From: CAZVEE01 sp964625525
GTDB taxonomy: Bacteria > Pseudomonadota > Alphaproteobacteria > JAJFIK01
Length of the DNA stretch: 7,558 bases
NCBI GenBank assembly: GCA_964625525.1
Contig: CAZVEE010000125.1
Coordinates: forward strand, 1 to 7,558
Direction: 5' to 3'
The stretch's first letter is position 1. Each line of letters starts with the position of its first letter. The notes under the pieces were generated by a model that was not told where the DNA came from, made no database searches, and worked only from the letters and a program-made list of their open reading frames with translations. The translations under genes were made by a program, and so were the position numbers. Shown one piece after another: positions 1 to 6,252 of the stretch.

Positions 1-94
1 TGCCTGCAGTAGGCAGAGGCCAGATCGCAACCGATTGAAATCATTGAAAGATAGCGCGCGGCCTATGGTTTAGCATTGCCAGCACGTTGCCAGC

Positions 95-334
95 TCAGCG
101 GCGCTTCCAGAATGACAGGAATGACGGCTGGGATGCGCGCTCCTGTCTCTGGTCGGTAATCGCAAGGGTGAGGCGCTGACGCTCATCCGTCTCGCGGTCG
201 AGCCGTTTGCGCAGATCCTCGATCACAGTCTCGAGCTGGTCCCGCTCTCTGCGGCGCTCAACGTCGAAATGGCTTAGCTGCTCGTTCTTGGCAACGAGTT
301 CAAGGCGCAAGCGTTCCAGCTCATCCAGCGTCAC
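95..334 (-). CDS. small hypothetical coiled-coil protein
   Basis: I do not recognise a named family. The ORF gives 79 residues from a GTG at 334-332. Residues about 3-65 are strongly heptad-like and charged (many Glu, Arg, Leu, Asp, Gln), as in a single long coiled coil, followed by a short tail ending FLSFWKRR. The composition resembles C-terminal coiled-coil tails of some larger DNA-binding or plasmid-associated proteins, so it may be a standalone remnant. The GTG is preceded by AAGGG seven bases upstream, which supports translation. The frame stays open upstream only to a stop at 392-394, so it is not part of a longer intact protein. It lies 53 bp after the DUF302 gene on the same strand and could be its distal operon partner. 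There is no signal peptide or membrane segment. Whether it is a real gene is uncertain. Confidence 0.45.
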   Translation of the reverse strand: MTLDELERLRLELVAKNEQLSHFDVERRRERDQLETVIEDLRKRLDRETDERQRLTLAITDQRQERASQPSFLSFWKRR

Positions 335-387
335 ATCCTGTCCCTTGGGCGTCGCGGAAAACCGCGCACCCTTTTCCTGAAAGCGCT

Positions 388-855
388 TTAGTCAGTGGCA
401 ATGGCCCTGTCCGTGATCCGATCAAGGGCCGTGCTCATGCGTTCAATCACGGGCTCACTTTCAGTCAGACCATAGCGCGCCGCCAAAGCCTCCGGCTTGG
501 TGTACGCAATCCAAACCGTCCCATCCGCCTCCTCCCACGCCAGCGCCTTCATGGGCAGGTCAATGGCAATCATCCGGTTTTCCGCCATCAGCTGCGTGCC
601 CGCACGCGGATTGCCAAATATCAGCACTTTTGTCGGCGGCAACGGTTGAACGTCAGCCGGCGCATCCCCTGCATGATCAAAGGTCGTAAACGTGAGAAGA
701 CCGAAGTCAGTCAACACGGCCTTCAGGCGCTCCAGCGTCTCGTCAACCCCATGCGGGCTTTGCTTCACCACCAGGTGATCCGGTGCCGCGGGCTCGGCTT
801 GAGCGGGCATGATGATCATGGCCAGCGCAATGATCGACACGAAAACCATCCGCAT
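388..855 (-). CDS. secreted DUF302 domain protein
   Basis: A 155-residue protein with an N-terminal signal peptide: Arg at position 2, a hydrophobic run at residues 4-16 and an AQA cleavage site after residue 20, so the mature protein is expected in the periplasm. The remainder matches the DUF302 pattern: an N-terminal stretch with VDETLERLKAVL, then KVLIFGNPRAGTQLM, then IAIDLPMKALAWEEADGTVW. The biochemical function of DUF302 is not established. ATG at 855-853 is chosen because GGAG at 866-869 lies ten bases upstream; a second Met at residue 3 is a possible alternative. The gene begins 30 bp after the thiG stop on the same strand, so it is probably co-transcribed with thiSG, although no thiamine role is known for the family. 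Confidence 0.85.
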   Translation of the reverse strand: MRMVFVSIIALAMIIMPAQAEPAAPDHLVVKQSPHGVDETLERLKAVLTDFGLLTFTTFDHAGDAPADVQPLPPTKVLIFGNPRAGTQLMAENRMIAIDLPMKALAWEEADGTVWIAYTKPEALAARYGLTESEPVIERMSTALDRITDRAIATD

Positions 856-885
856 CAGGAAACTCTCCCTCTGGTGTTTTGAAAA

Positions 886-1686
886 TCAAATCAAACCGGC
901 CAGCGGGCTCGACGGATCAGCATATTTTTTCCGCTGCATGCGGCCCGCGAGATAAGCATGACGGCCGGATTGGACGGCAAGGCGCATGGCAGCCGCCATG
1001 CGCAGCGGCTCCTTGGCCTCGGCAATGGCGGTGTTGAGCAGGACCGCGTCACACCCCAGTTCCATGGCGATGGTGGCATCGGACGCGGTGCCCACGCCTG
1101 CATCTACAAGCACCGGCACGCTGGACTGTTCCACGATCAGGCGAATATTGACCGGGTTCTGAATACCCAGGCCCGAGCCGATGAGCCCGCCCAACGGCAT
1201 GATGGCACAACAGCCCATGGCCTCCAGCTCTTTGGCGGCGATGGGATCGTCATTGCAATAGACCATCACCTGAAAACCGTCCTTGAGCAGCATTTCAGCG
1301 GCCCGGAACGTCTCGCGCATATTGGGATAGAGCGTCTTCTGATCCCCCAGCACTTCAAGCTTCACCAGGTCCCAGCCGCCGGCCTCGCGAGCAAGCCGCA
1401 ACGTGCGCACCGCATCCTCCCCGGTGAAACAGCCAGCAGTGTTGGGCAGGAAGACGTATTTTTTCGGATCGATGTGATCGACCAGCATGGGCTGGGACCG
1501 ATCGGTCAGGTTCACCCGGCGCACGGCGACGGTGATGATCTGCGCGCCCGAGGCCTCCAGCGCCCGGGCGTTTTCCTCATAGGTCTTGTACTTGCCGGTG
1601 CCGACGATCAGGCGAGAGGTGAAGCGCCGCCCGGCCACTTCAAAGGGATCATCGTGGGGCACGGGCGTAAGGGGCGTCTCGGTCAT
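886..1686 (-). CDS. thiG: thiazole synthase ThiG
   Basis: ThiG condenses 1-deoxy-D-xylulose 5-phosphate, dehydroglycine and sulfur carried on ThiS-thiocarboxylate to form the thiazole phosphate moiety of thiamine, in the cytoplasm. The 266-residue protein has the usual length and TIM-barrel landmarks: FTSRLIVGTGKY near residues 22-34, the PNTAGC segment near 81-86, Lys109 in LVKLEVLGD (the expected Schiff-base lysine), MVYCNDDP, the IMPLGGLIGSG phosphate-binding region and VLVDAGVGTASDA, ending with the family's AGRMQRKKYADPSSPL tail. The frame is open upstream to 1839, but that extension overlaps thiS in another frame and has no ThiG similarity. ATG at 1686-1684 has GAGG five bases upstream (1692-1695). 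It follows thiS by 25 bp, as expected for partner proteins. Confidence 0.96.
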   Translation of the reverse strand: MTETPLTPVPHDDPFEVAGRRFTSRLIVGTGKYKTYEENARALEASGAQIITVAVRRVNLTDRSQPMLVDHIDPKKYVFLPNTAGCFTGEDAVRTLRLAREAGGWDLVKLEVLGDQKTLYPNMRETFRAAEMLLKDGFQVMVYCNDDPIAAKELEAMGCCAIMPLGGLIGSGLGIQNPVNIRLIVEQSSVPVLVDAGVGTASDATIAMELGCDAVLLNTAIAEAKEPLRMAAAMRLAVQSGRHAYLAGRMQRKKYADPSSPLAGLI

Positions 1687-1711
1687 AGGGGCCTCGGTGG
1701 ATAAGGAGGGC

Positions 1712-1912
1712 TCAGCCTCCGCCGATGAAATGGACGATTTCCAGCCGGTCGCCGTCGGCGAGCACGGTCTCCTGGTACTGGGAGCGGGGCACAATTTCCA
1801 GATTGCGCTCCACGGCGATCTTGGGCGCGGCCAGATCAAACCGGGTCAGCAGCTCCGCAAGGCTGAGCGCATCGGGCACGTCATGGGTCTCGCCATTGAT
1901 GGTCAGCCGCAT
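1712..1912 (-). CDS. thiS: sulfur carrier protein ThiS
   Basis: ThiS is a small ubiquitin-fold protein whose C-terminal glycine is adenylated and converted to a thiocarboxylate, then donates sulfur to ThiG. This 66-residue ORF has the expected size, begins MRLTINGETHDV, contains the SLAELLTRFDL helix and the VERNLEIVPRSQY segment, and ends HFIGGG with the required terminal Gly-Gly. It lies directly before thiG on the minus strand. No thiF, thiO, thiE or thiC is visible nearby, so the rest of the pathway must be encoded elsewhere. I see no TPP riboswitch in the 115 bp upstream (no CTGAGA element and no ACCTGATCTGG-like element on the minus strand). Confidence 0.95.
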   Translation of the reverse strand: MRLTINGETHDVPDALSLAELLTRFDLAAPKIAVERNLEIVPRSQYQETVLADGDRLEIVHFIGGG

Positions 1913-2027
1913 GGCCGGATCTCCCAGACTATTGGGGCGCGCCCGGTCACGGCGTTAGCCCCTCTTCTCTCTTGCGATGTATGCTGGCGCGCGAGCCCGC
2001 ACAAGACGCCAAAAGGACCGCGCGCCC
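1913..2027. other. divergent intergenic region between thiS and aroQ
   Basis: These 115 bp must hold the promoters for both the thiS operon (minus) and the aroQ operon (plus), unless the thiS operon is transcribed from further away. I see no convincing -35/-10 pair in either direction. The best minus-strand candidate is TTGTGC followed about 16 bp later by ATACAT, a poor match to the consensus. No riboswitch or operator-like palindrome stands out. Confidence 0.5.
2011..2017 (+). promoter_or_regulatory. ribosome binding site of aroQ
   Basis: AAAAGGA lies ten bases before the ATG at 2028. It decides between that start and the earlier in-frame ATG at 1977, which would add 17 residues unlike the AroQ family. 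Confidence 0.7.
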
Positions 2028-2471
2028 ATGACCCGCCTCATCCTGGTCCTCAACGGACCCAATCTCAATCTCCTGGGCGAGCGTGAGCCCGCCATCTACG
2101 GCACAACCACGCTCAAGGACATCGACGCCATGCTCCAGGCCCAGGCCCCGGCTCTGGGCCTTAGCGTGGAGATGCGCCAGACGAATCACGAAGGCGTTCT
2201 CGTGGATTGGGTGCAGGAGGCACGCTCCACAACGAGCGGCTTGATTGTCAATGCGGCCGCCTACAGCCATACCTCCATGGCCTTGCTGGATGCGCTTTTG
2301 GCCTATGAAAACCCCGTGGTGGAAGTCCATTTATCCAATCTTTTCAAGCGTGAAGCCATGCGTCACCACTCATATGTTTCAATGGCGGTGCAAGGAATGA
2401 TTTGCGGCTTCGGCGCGGATGGGTACAGTCTGGCGCTCGAAGCCATGGCGCGCTTGTTGGACCGTCCGTAA
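2028..2471 (+). CDS. aroQ: type II 3-dehydroquinate dehydratase
   Basis: AroQ dehydrates 3-dehydroquinate to 3-dehydroshikimate in the shikimate pathway to aromatic amino acids. The 147-residue protein has the length of the dodecameric type II family and all active-site landmarks: NGPNLNLLGEREPAIYG at residues 9-25 with Arg19 and catalytic Tyr24 on the mobile loop, QTNHEG, Asn75 in the VNAAAYSHTS segment, His101 in VEVHLSN, and Arg112 in REAMRHHSY. The start at 2028 gives MTRLILVLNGPNLN, the normal family N-terminus, with a good ribosome binding site. It is the first gene of the aroQ-accB-accC arrangement common in alphaproteobacteria; 113 bp separate it from accB, so accB may also have a promoter of its own. 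Confidence 0.97.
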   Translation: MTRLILVLNGPNLNLLGEREPAIYGTTTLKDIDAMLQAQAPALGLSVEMRQTNHEGVLVDWVQEARSTTSGLIVNAAAYSHTSMALLDALLAYENPVVEVHLSNLFKREAMRHHSYVSMAVQGMICGFGADGYSLALEAMARLLDRP

Positions 2472-2572
2472 GGTCGAGCGGTCCGGGGCGAGCGCACCGG
2501 CAGCCCGTGGCTGTCTTTGGCGCTCCGGCCTTTCATGACGGGGCTGTCCGCTGAGCCGCCCGTCCCACCATC

Positions 2573-2577
2573 AGAGG
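2573..2577 (+). promoter_or_regulatory. ribosome binding site of accB
   Basis: AGAGG sits seven bases before a GTG at 2585 and supports that non-ATG start. The next in-frame Met codons lie well inside the conserved N-terminal helix region, too late for a full-length protein. Confidence 0.7.
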
Positions 2578-2584
2578 CGAATCC

Positions 2585-3082
2585 GTGAGTCACGACAAGA
2601 AAGACCCTAAAGAGGCAGCCGCATCGAGCGGCCTTAATCATTCGGTCATCCGCGACCTCGCCGCCCTGCTCGCCGAAACCGATCTGACGGAAATCGAGAT
2701 CGAGCAGAAGGGCATGCGCATCCGCATCGCCCGGCAGGTCAATGTCTCCATGGCCGCGCCGGTGGCACCGGTCGCTGCTGCTCCGGCGGCCGCGGCAGCC
2801 CCGGCCGCCGCGGCACCGGCTGGCGATCCCGATGACGTGGCCAAACATCCGGGCGTCCTGAAATCGCCCATGGTCGGGACCGTCTATCTGGCGCCGGAAC
2901 CGGGTGCCTCGCCGTTCGTGCGCGAGGGGCAAGCGGTGACCGAAGGCCAGACGGTGATGATCGTTGAAGCCATGAAGACCATGAACAACATTCCCGCCCA
3001 TCGCAGCGGTACCGTGCGCCAGGTGCTGGTGAAAAACGAGCAGCCGGTTGAGTACAACGAGCCGCTGCTCGTGATCGAATAA
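2585..3082 (+). CDS. accB: biotin carboxyl carrier protein of acetyl-CoA carboxylase
   Basis: AccB carries the biotin that is carboxylated by AccC and then delivers CO2 to acetyl-CoA through AccA-AccD, the committed step of fatty acid synthesis. The 165-residue protein has three parts: an N-terminal helical region with VIRDLAALLAETDLTEIEIE (about residues 21-40), a flexible Ala/Pro-rich linker (about 57-82), and a C-terminal biotinyl domain (about 90-165). The domain carries the EAMKTMN biotinylation motif with Lys131 as the expected biotin site, and the protein ends LLVIE. The start is GTG. The stop codon is followed by accC after only five bases, so the pair is surely co-transcribed and possibly translationally coupled. 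AccA and AccD are not in the window. Confidence 0.98.
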   Translation: MSHDKKDPKEAAASSGLNHSVIRDLAALLAETDLTEIEIEQKGMRIRIARQVNVSMAAPVAPVAAAPAAAAAPAAAAPAGDPDDVAKHPGVLKSPMVGTVYLAPEPGASPFVREGQAVTEGQTVMIVEAMKTMNNIPAHRSGTVRQVLVKNEQPVEYNEPLLVIE

Positions 3083-3087
3083 GGCCC

Positions 3088-4428
3088 ATGTTCGACAAGA
3101 TCCTGATTGCCAATCGCGGCGAAATCGCCCTCCGGGTGCAGCGCGCCTGCCGGGAGATGGGCATCCGCACTGTGGCGGTGCACTCCACCGCCGACGCGGA
3201 CGCCATGCATGTGCGCCTGGCCGATGAAAGCGTCTGCCTGGGGCCGCCTCCGGCCGCCGAGAGCTATCTGCACATCCCGTCCATCATCGCCGCTTGCGAG
3301 ATTACGGGCGCCCAAGCCGTGCATCCGGGCTACGGGTTTCTGTCGGAGAACGCGCGCTTCGCAGAAATCGTTGAGGCGCATAACCTCACATTCATTGGAC
3401 CGACGGCCGAGCATATCCGCCTGATGGGCGACAAGATCGCCGCCAAGAAAGCGGTCAAAGAGGCGGGCATCCCGGTGGTGCCCGGCTCTGACGGCGGCGT
3501 CACCAGTGACGCGGAAGCCCGCAAGGTGGCTCAGGACATCGGCTATCCGCTGCTCGTCAAGGCCGCCGCCGGTGGGGGCGGGCGCGGCATGAAAGTGGCG
3601 CGCACAGCCGACGATCTGAGCCACGCTCTGTCCACCGCGCGCTCGGAAGCCAAAGCGGCTTTCGGCGATGACGCTGTCTATCTGGAACGCTATCTGGAGC
3701 GCCCGCGCCACATCGAAATTCAGGTGGTCGCTGACCATGCCGGCACGGTCGTGCATCTGGGCGAGCGGGACTGCTCGCTGCAACGGCGCCACCAGAAAGT
3801 GCTGGAAGAGGCGCCCTCGCCCGCCCTTGACGCCAAGGGCCGTGAAGAGATCGGGACTGTGGTTGCCCAGGCGGTCAAGCGGCTTGGATATCTGGGCGTG
3901 GGCACGGTCGAGTTCCTCTATGAAAACGGCGAGTTCTTCTTCATCGAAATGAACACGCGCATTCAGGTGGAACACCCGGTCACCGAAATGGTCACAGGGA
4001 TCGACCTGATCCGCGAGCAGATCCTGATCGCCGCCGGCAATCCCTTATCCTTTTCCCAGGACGAGGTGACCTTCCGGGGCCATGCGGTGGAATGCCGGGT
4101 GAACGCTGAAAACCCGCGCACCTTCACCCCCTCGCCAGGGCGTATCCAGGAGTACCATCCGCCAGGCGGTCTGGGCGTTCGCGTGGACTCCGCGGTGTAT
4201 TCGGGCTATCGGGTGCCGCCCTATTATGACAGCCTGATTGGTAAGCTCGTGGTGCATGGCGCGACGCGGCAGGAATGCCTTATGCGCCTGCGTCGTGCAC
4301 TGGACGAATTCGTTGTGGATGGGGTGGACACCACCATTCCGCTGTTCCGGGACCTGCTGACGGCACCGCAGTTCCAGAACGGCGATTACCACATTCATTG
4401 GCTCGAAGAGTATTTGAAGAGCCCGTGA
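3088..4428 (+). CDS. accC: biotin carboxylase subunit of acetyl-CoA carboxylase
   Basis: AccC uses ATP and bicarbonate to carboxylate the biotin on AccB. At 446 residues it has the usual length and full ATP-grasp architecture: the N-terminal domain beginning FDKILIANRGEIA, the HPGYGFLSEN motif, Lys158, and the Gly-rich loop GGGGRGM at 162-168. It continues with ERDCSLQRRHQK at 226-237, the metal and catalytic cluster Glu275, Glu287, Asn289, Arg291 and Glu295, and Arg337 in ECRVNAENP. These match the known E. coli positions with a one-residue offset. The C-terminal domain continues through PPYYDSLIGKLVVHG to a normal end. No residue expected for catalysis is missing. It directly follows accB and is followed by aat after 105 bp. 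Confidence 0.98.
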   Translation: MFDKILIANRGEIALRVQRACREMGIRTVAVHSTADADAMHVRLADESVCLGPPPAAESYLHIPSIIAACEITGAQAVHPGYGFLSENARFAEIVEAHNLTFIGPTAEHIRLMGDKIAAKKAVKEAGIPVVPGSDGGVTSDAEARKVAQDIGYPLLVKAAAGGGGRGMKVARTADDLSHALSTARSEAKAAFGDDAVYLERYLERPRHIEIQVVADHAGTVVHLGERDCSLQRRHQKVLEEAPSPALDAKGREEIGTVVAQAVKRLGYLGVGTVEFLYENGEFFFIEMNTRIQVEHPVTEMVTGIDLIREQILIAAGNPLSFSQDEVTFRGHAVECRVNAENPRTFTPSPGRIQEYHPPGGLGVRVDSAVYSGYRVPPYYDSLIGKLVVHGATRQECLMRLRRALDEFVVDGVDTTIPLFRDLLTAPQFQNGDYHIHWLEEYLKSP

Positions 4429-4451
4429 CGACGACGCTGTGTCTGAAGGAC

Positions 4452-4511
4452 CATGGGCCTTCTGATCGTGGGTCTTCAGACCGTGGGCCTTCAGACCGTG
4501 AGACCGACAGC
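4452..4511 (+). repeat. 15-bp tandem repeat between accC and aat
   Basis: Four consecutive 15-bp units: 4452-4466 (CATGGGCCTTCTGAT), 4467-4481 (CGTGGGTCTTCAGAC), 4482-4496 (CGTGGGCCTTCAGAC) and a degenerate 4497-4511. Units two and three differ at one base. The unit length is a multiple of three, so the aat frame stays open through it, reading GLQTV-like pentapeptides. GTCTGAAGG at 4441-4449 is the exact reverse complement of 4488-4496, so the transcript could fold into a hairpin. There is no T-run, so it is not a typical intrinsic terminator. Confidence 0.8.
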
Positions 4512-4533
4512 CTGTGAGGCGGCCGCCGAGCGC

Positions 4534-5184
4534 ATGGACGATATTACGCCCGAGCTTCTGCTGCGCGCCTACAGCATCGGCGTCTTCCCCATGGCCGATA
4601 GCCGGGACGATCCCACGCTGTTCTGGGTCGAGCCGGACCTGCGCGGCGTCATTCCCCTCGACGGCTTTCACCTACCCCGCCGGCTGCGCCGGACCGTGAT
4701 GCGCGATGTGTTCCAAGTGCGGGTGAACACCGCGTTCCGCGCGGTCATGGAAGGCTGCGCCAGCGCCGCCGCAGGCCGCGCCGATACGTGGATCAGCGGC
4801 CGCATTCTCGACCTCTACAGCGCCCTTTTCGCCCAAGGCCATGCCCACAGCATTGAATGCTGGCAGGACGAACGCCTGGTCGGCGGCCTTTACGGCGTCA
4901 GCATCGGCGCCGCCTTTTTCGGGGAAAGCATGTTCAGCCTGGAGCGCGACGCCAGCAAAGTGGCGCTCGTGCATCTGGTGGGACGACTGCGCGCGGGCGA
5001 CTACCGGTTGCTCGACACGCAATTCGTGACCGATCACCTGGCCCAGTTCGGGGTGCAGGAAATTCCGAAAGCCACCTATCTGGAAAGCTTGCGCGAGGCC
5101 ACGCGGCGGCCCGCGGATTTTTACCGACTGCCGTTCGACGCATCCGGCGCGATGGCCTTGCAGTCCATCACCCAGACATCATAG
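4534..5184 (+). CDS. aat: leucyl/phenylalanyl-tRNA--protein transferase
   Basis: Aat transfers Leu or Phe from aminoacyl-tRNA to proteins with an N-terminal Lys or Arg, marking them for ClpS/ClpAP degradation in the bacterial N-degron pathway. From the ATG at 4534 the product has 216 residues and starts MDDITPELLLRAYSIGVFPM, the family N-terminus. Trp86 (TWI), Glu131 (GESMFS) and Gln163 (LLDTQF) match the catalytic and binding residues of E. coli Aat with the right internal spacing. The C-terminus ends ALQSITQTS. The frame is open back to an ATG at 4453, which would add 27 residues built on the 15-bp repeat; I reject it on similarity, but the ribosome binding site before 4534 is weak (GAGG 14 bases away), so the start is not fully settled. 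The final 64 bp overlap the DUF2155 gene on the other strand. Confidence 0.95.
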   Translation: MDDITPELLLRAYSIGVFPMADSRDDPTLFWVEPDLRGVIPLDGFHLPRRLRRTVMRDVFQVRVNTAFRAVMEGCASAAAGRADTWISGRILDLYSALFAQGHAHSIECWQDERLVGGLYGVSIGAAFFGESMFSLERDASKVALVHLVGRLRAGDYRLLDTQFVTDHLAQFGVQEIPKATYLESLREATRRPADFYRLPFDASGAMALQSITQTS

Positions 5185-5594
5185 GTCGGGTGCTCCAGCG
5201 CGTTCAGCGCTGGCGACGAGGCAAACATCCAGCCTGAAAACACCCGCTCCACCGAGCCGTCGAGGCGATTGTCGTCAATGTCCAGATAGGCGGTGGTTTC
5301 CGGCGGCTCTTCCGGCGGGCGCGAGGCGCACGCCCGCACGGTGATCGCCAGACCGCCAAAGCGGACGGTCTGACCAACCGGCACTTCGATCTCCCGCACC
5401 CGGGCGCTGACCTTTTCCAGCCCGCGCAACACGGCCAGGCGCGGCTCTTCGGTCAGGGAAGCCGCCGGCGCGCCGCCGTCGGCCGCCATCTGAAATACCG
5501 GGGCCCACGGCTGGGGATCCTGAGCCAGCGTCGGTGCGGCACTGATCATCGCACCGACCACAGCCAAACCAGTAAGAAGCGTGCGCATCACCAT
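5121..5594 (-). CDS. secreted DUF2155 domain protein
   Basis: A 157-residue alphaproteobacterial protein of unknown function. Residues 1-24 form a signal peptide (Arg at 4, hydrophobic 6-19, cleavage after TLA), so the mature part should be periplasmic. The DUF2155 core runs from about residue 58 and contains VPVGQTVRFGGLAITVRAC, TTAYLDI and VFSGWMFASSPALNALEHPTYDVWV. Cys89 and Cys145 are the only cysteines and could form a disulfide. The frame is open to a TTG at 5612-5610, but the ATG at 5594-5592 has GGGAG (5601-5605) six bases upstream, so I prefer it; an ATG at 5588 is possible. It follows mlaD by 23 bp on the same strand, implying one transcript. Its C-terminal codons overlap those of aat in antisense. 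Confidence 0.9.
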   Translation of the reverse strand: MVMRTLLTGLAVVGAMISAAPTLAQDPQPWAPVFQMAADGGAPAASLTEEPRLAVLRGLEKVSARVREIEVPVGQTVRFGGLAITVRACASRPPEEPPETTAYLDIDDNRLDGSVERVFSGWMFASSPALNALEHPTYDVWVMDCKAIAPDASNGSR

Positions 5595-5617
5595 GACGGT
5601 CTCCCGTACCAACAGCC

Positions 5618-6160
5618 TCAGAGCCCACCCAAGGGATCAGCCGGTGCATTTTGGCCCGCCGGTGCCGGGGTCGTGGTGCTCCCGCTCGTGCCACTATCGC
5701 TGGAGGTGGAGCCCCCCGTCCCGAAAATGGCCTGTTGGATGAGCGAGAACAGATCCACCGTGCCGGAGGCGAACAGGATCTCATCCCCATCTTTCAGGGG
5801 ATTCTCGAAATCGCCACCGGGCTGCAGCGCAATAAAGCTGCCGCCGAGCAGGCTTTCGGAGGCCACCGTCAGGGCGGTGTCCTCGGCCAGCTCATATTGG
5901 CTGTTGATCGACAAGGTCATGATCGCTTCGTAGGTCACGGGATCAAGCTGCAACTCGGACACCGTGCCCACCTTGATGCCGGCGATGCGCACATCCGTGC
6001 CCACCGTGACACCGGTCAGGTTCGTCACCCGTGCGCTGAGCTGATAGGTATCGCGCCCCACCGCACCAGCGTCCGAGCCGCGATAGGCAAAGGTGAGAAA
6101 GATCAGCGCCACCGCAATGACCGCGGCTCCGATCAGCGTTTCGACCAGATTGTTCTGCAT
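5618..6160 (-). CDS. mlaD: MlaD-type MCE-domain phospholipid transport protein
   Basis: MlaD is the periplasmic substrate-binding ring of the Mla ABC system that moves phospholipids between the inner and outer membranes. The 180-residue protein has a short cytoplasmic N-terminus, one transmembrane anchor (about residues 7-26, LIGAAVIAVALIFLTFAY), then an MCE domain (about 39-118) with the hallmark LTGVTVGTDVRIAGIKVGTV and ESLLGGSFIALQPGG. A helix near 133-145 (VDLFSLIQQAIF) is followed by a disordered Ser/Thr/Gly/Pro-rich tail. The other Mla components (mlaE, mlaF, mlaB, mlaC, mlaA) are not here; alphaproteobacteria often carry mlaD apart from them. The start at 6160 has a GAGAGGG very close upstream (6163-6169). 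It lies between NDUFA12 and DUF2155 on the same strand. Confidence 0.93.
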   Translation of the reverse strand: MQNNLVETLIGAAVIAVALIFLTFAYRGSDAGAVGRDTYQLSARVTNLTGVTVGTDVRIAGIKVGTVSELQLDPVTYEAIMTLSINSQYELAEDTALTVASESLLGGSFIALQPGGDFENPLKDGDEILFASGTVDLFSLIQQAIFGTGGSTSSDSGTSGSTTTPAPAGQNAPADPLGGL

Positions 6161-6252
6161 AACCCTCTCGATCCCAACCCATGCGGGCCTCGCCCGCCGT
6201 TAATCCGTGTCCCCTGCACTATGAGGCTTTTACAAAGGGTGTGCCACCCGGC

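Noticed and set aside
1..15. Small hairpin TGCCT/AGGCA at the window edge
   Set aside because: A five-base stem is within chance and there is no T-run or neighbour context.
958..1704. Long plus-strand ORF opposite thiG
   Set aside because: Antisense shadow of a well-conserved gene in GC-rich DNA, with no family features of its own. The same applies to the long minus-strand ORFs across accB, accC and aat.
1687..1839. Upstream extension of the thiG frame
   Set aside because: It overlaps thiS in another frame, shows no ThiG similarity, and the ATG at 1686 has a proper ribosome binding site.
2501..2518. Intrinsic terminator after aroQ (CAGCC-CGT-GGCTG then TCTTT)
   Set aside because: A five-base stem and an interrupted T-run are too weak to call; aroQ and accB are probably read through.
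4453..4533. N-terminal extension of aat from the ATG at 4453
   Set aside because: The 27 extra residues come from the 15-bp repeat and do not resemble Aat, whose family N-terminus begins at the 4534 ATG. Kept as a possibility in the findings because the ribosome binding site before 4534 is weak.
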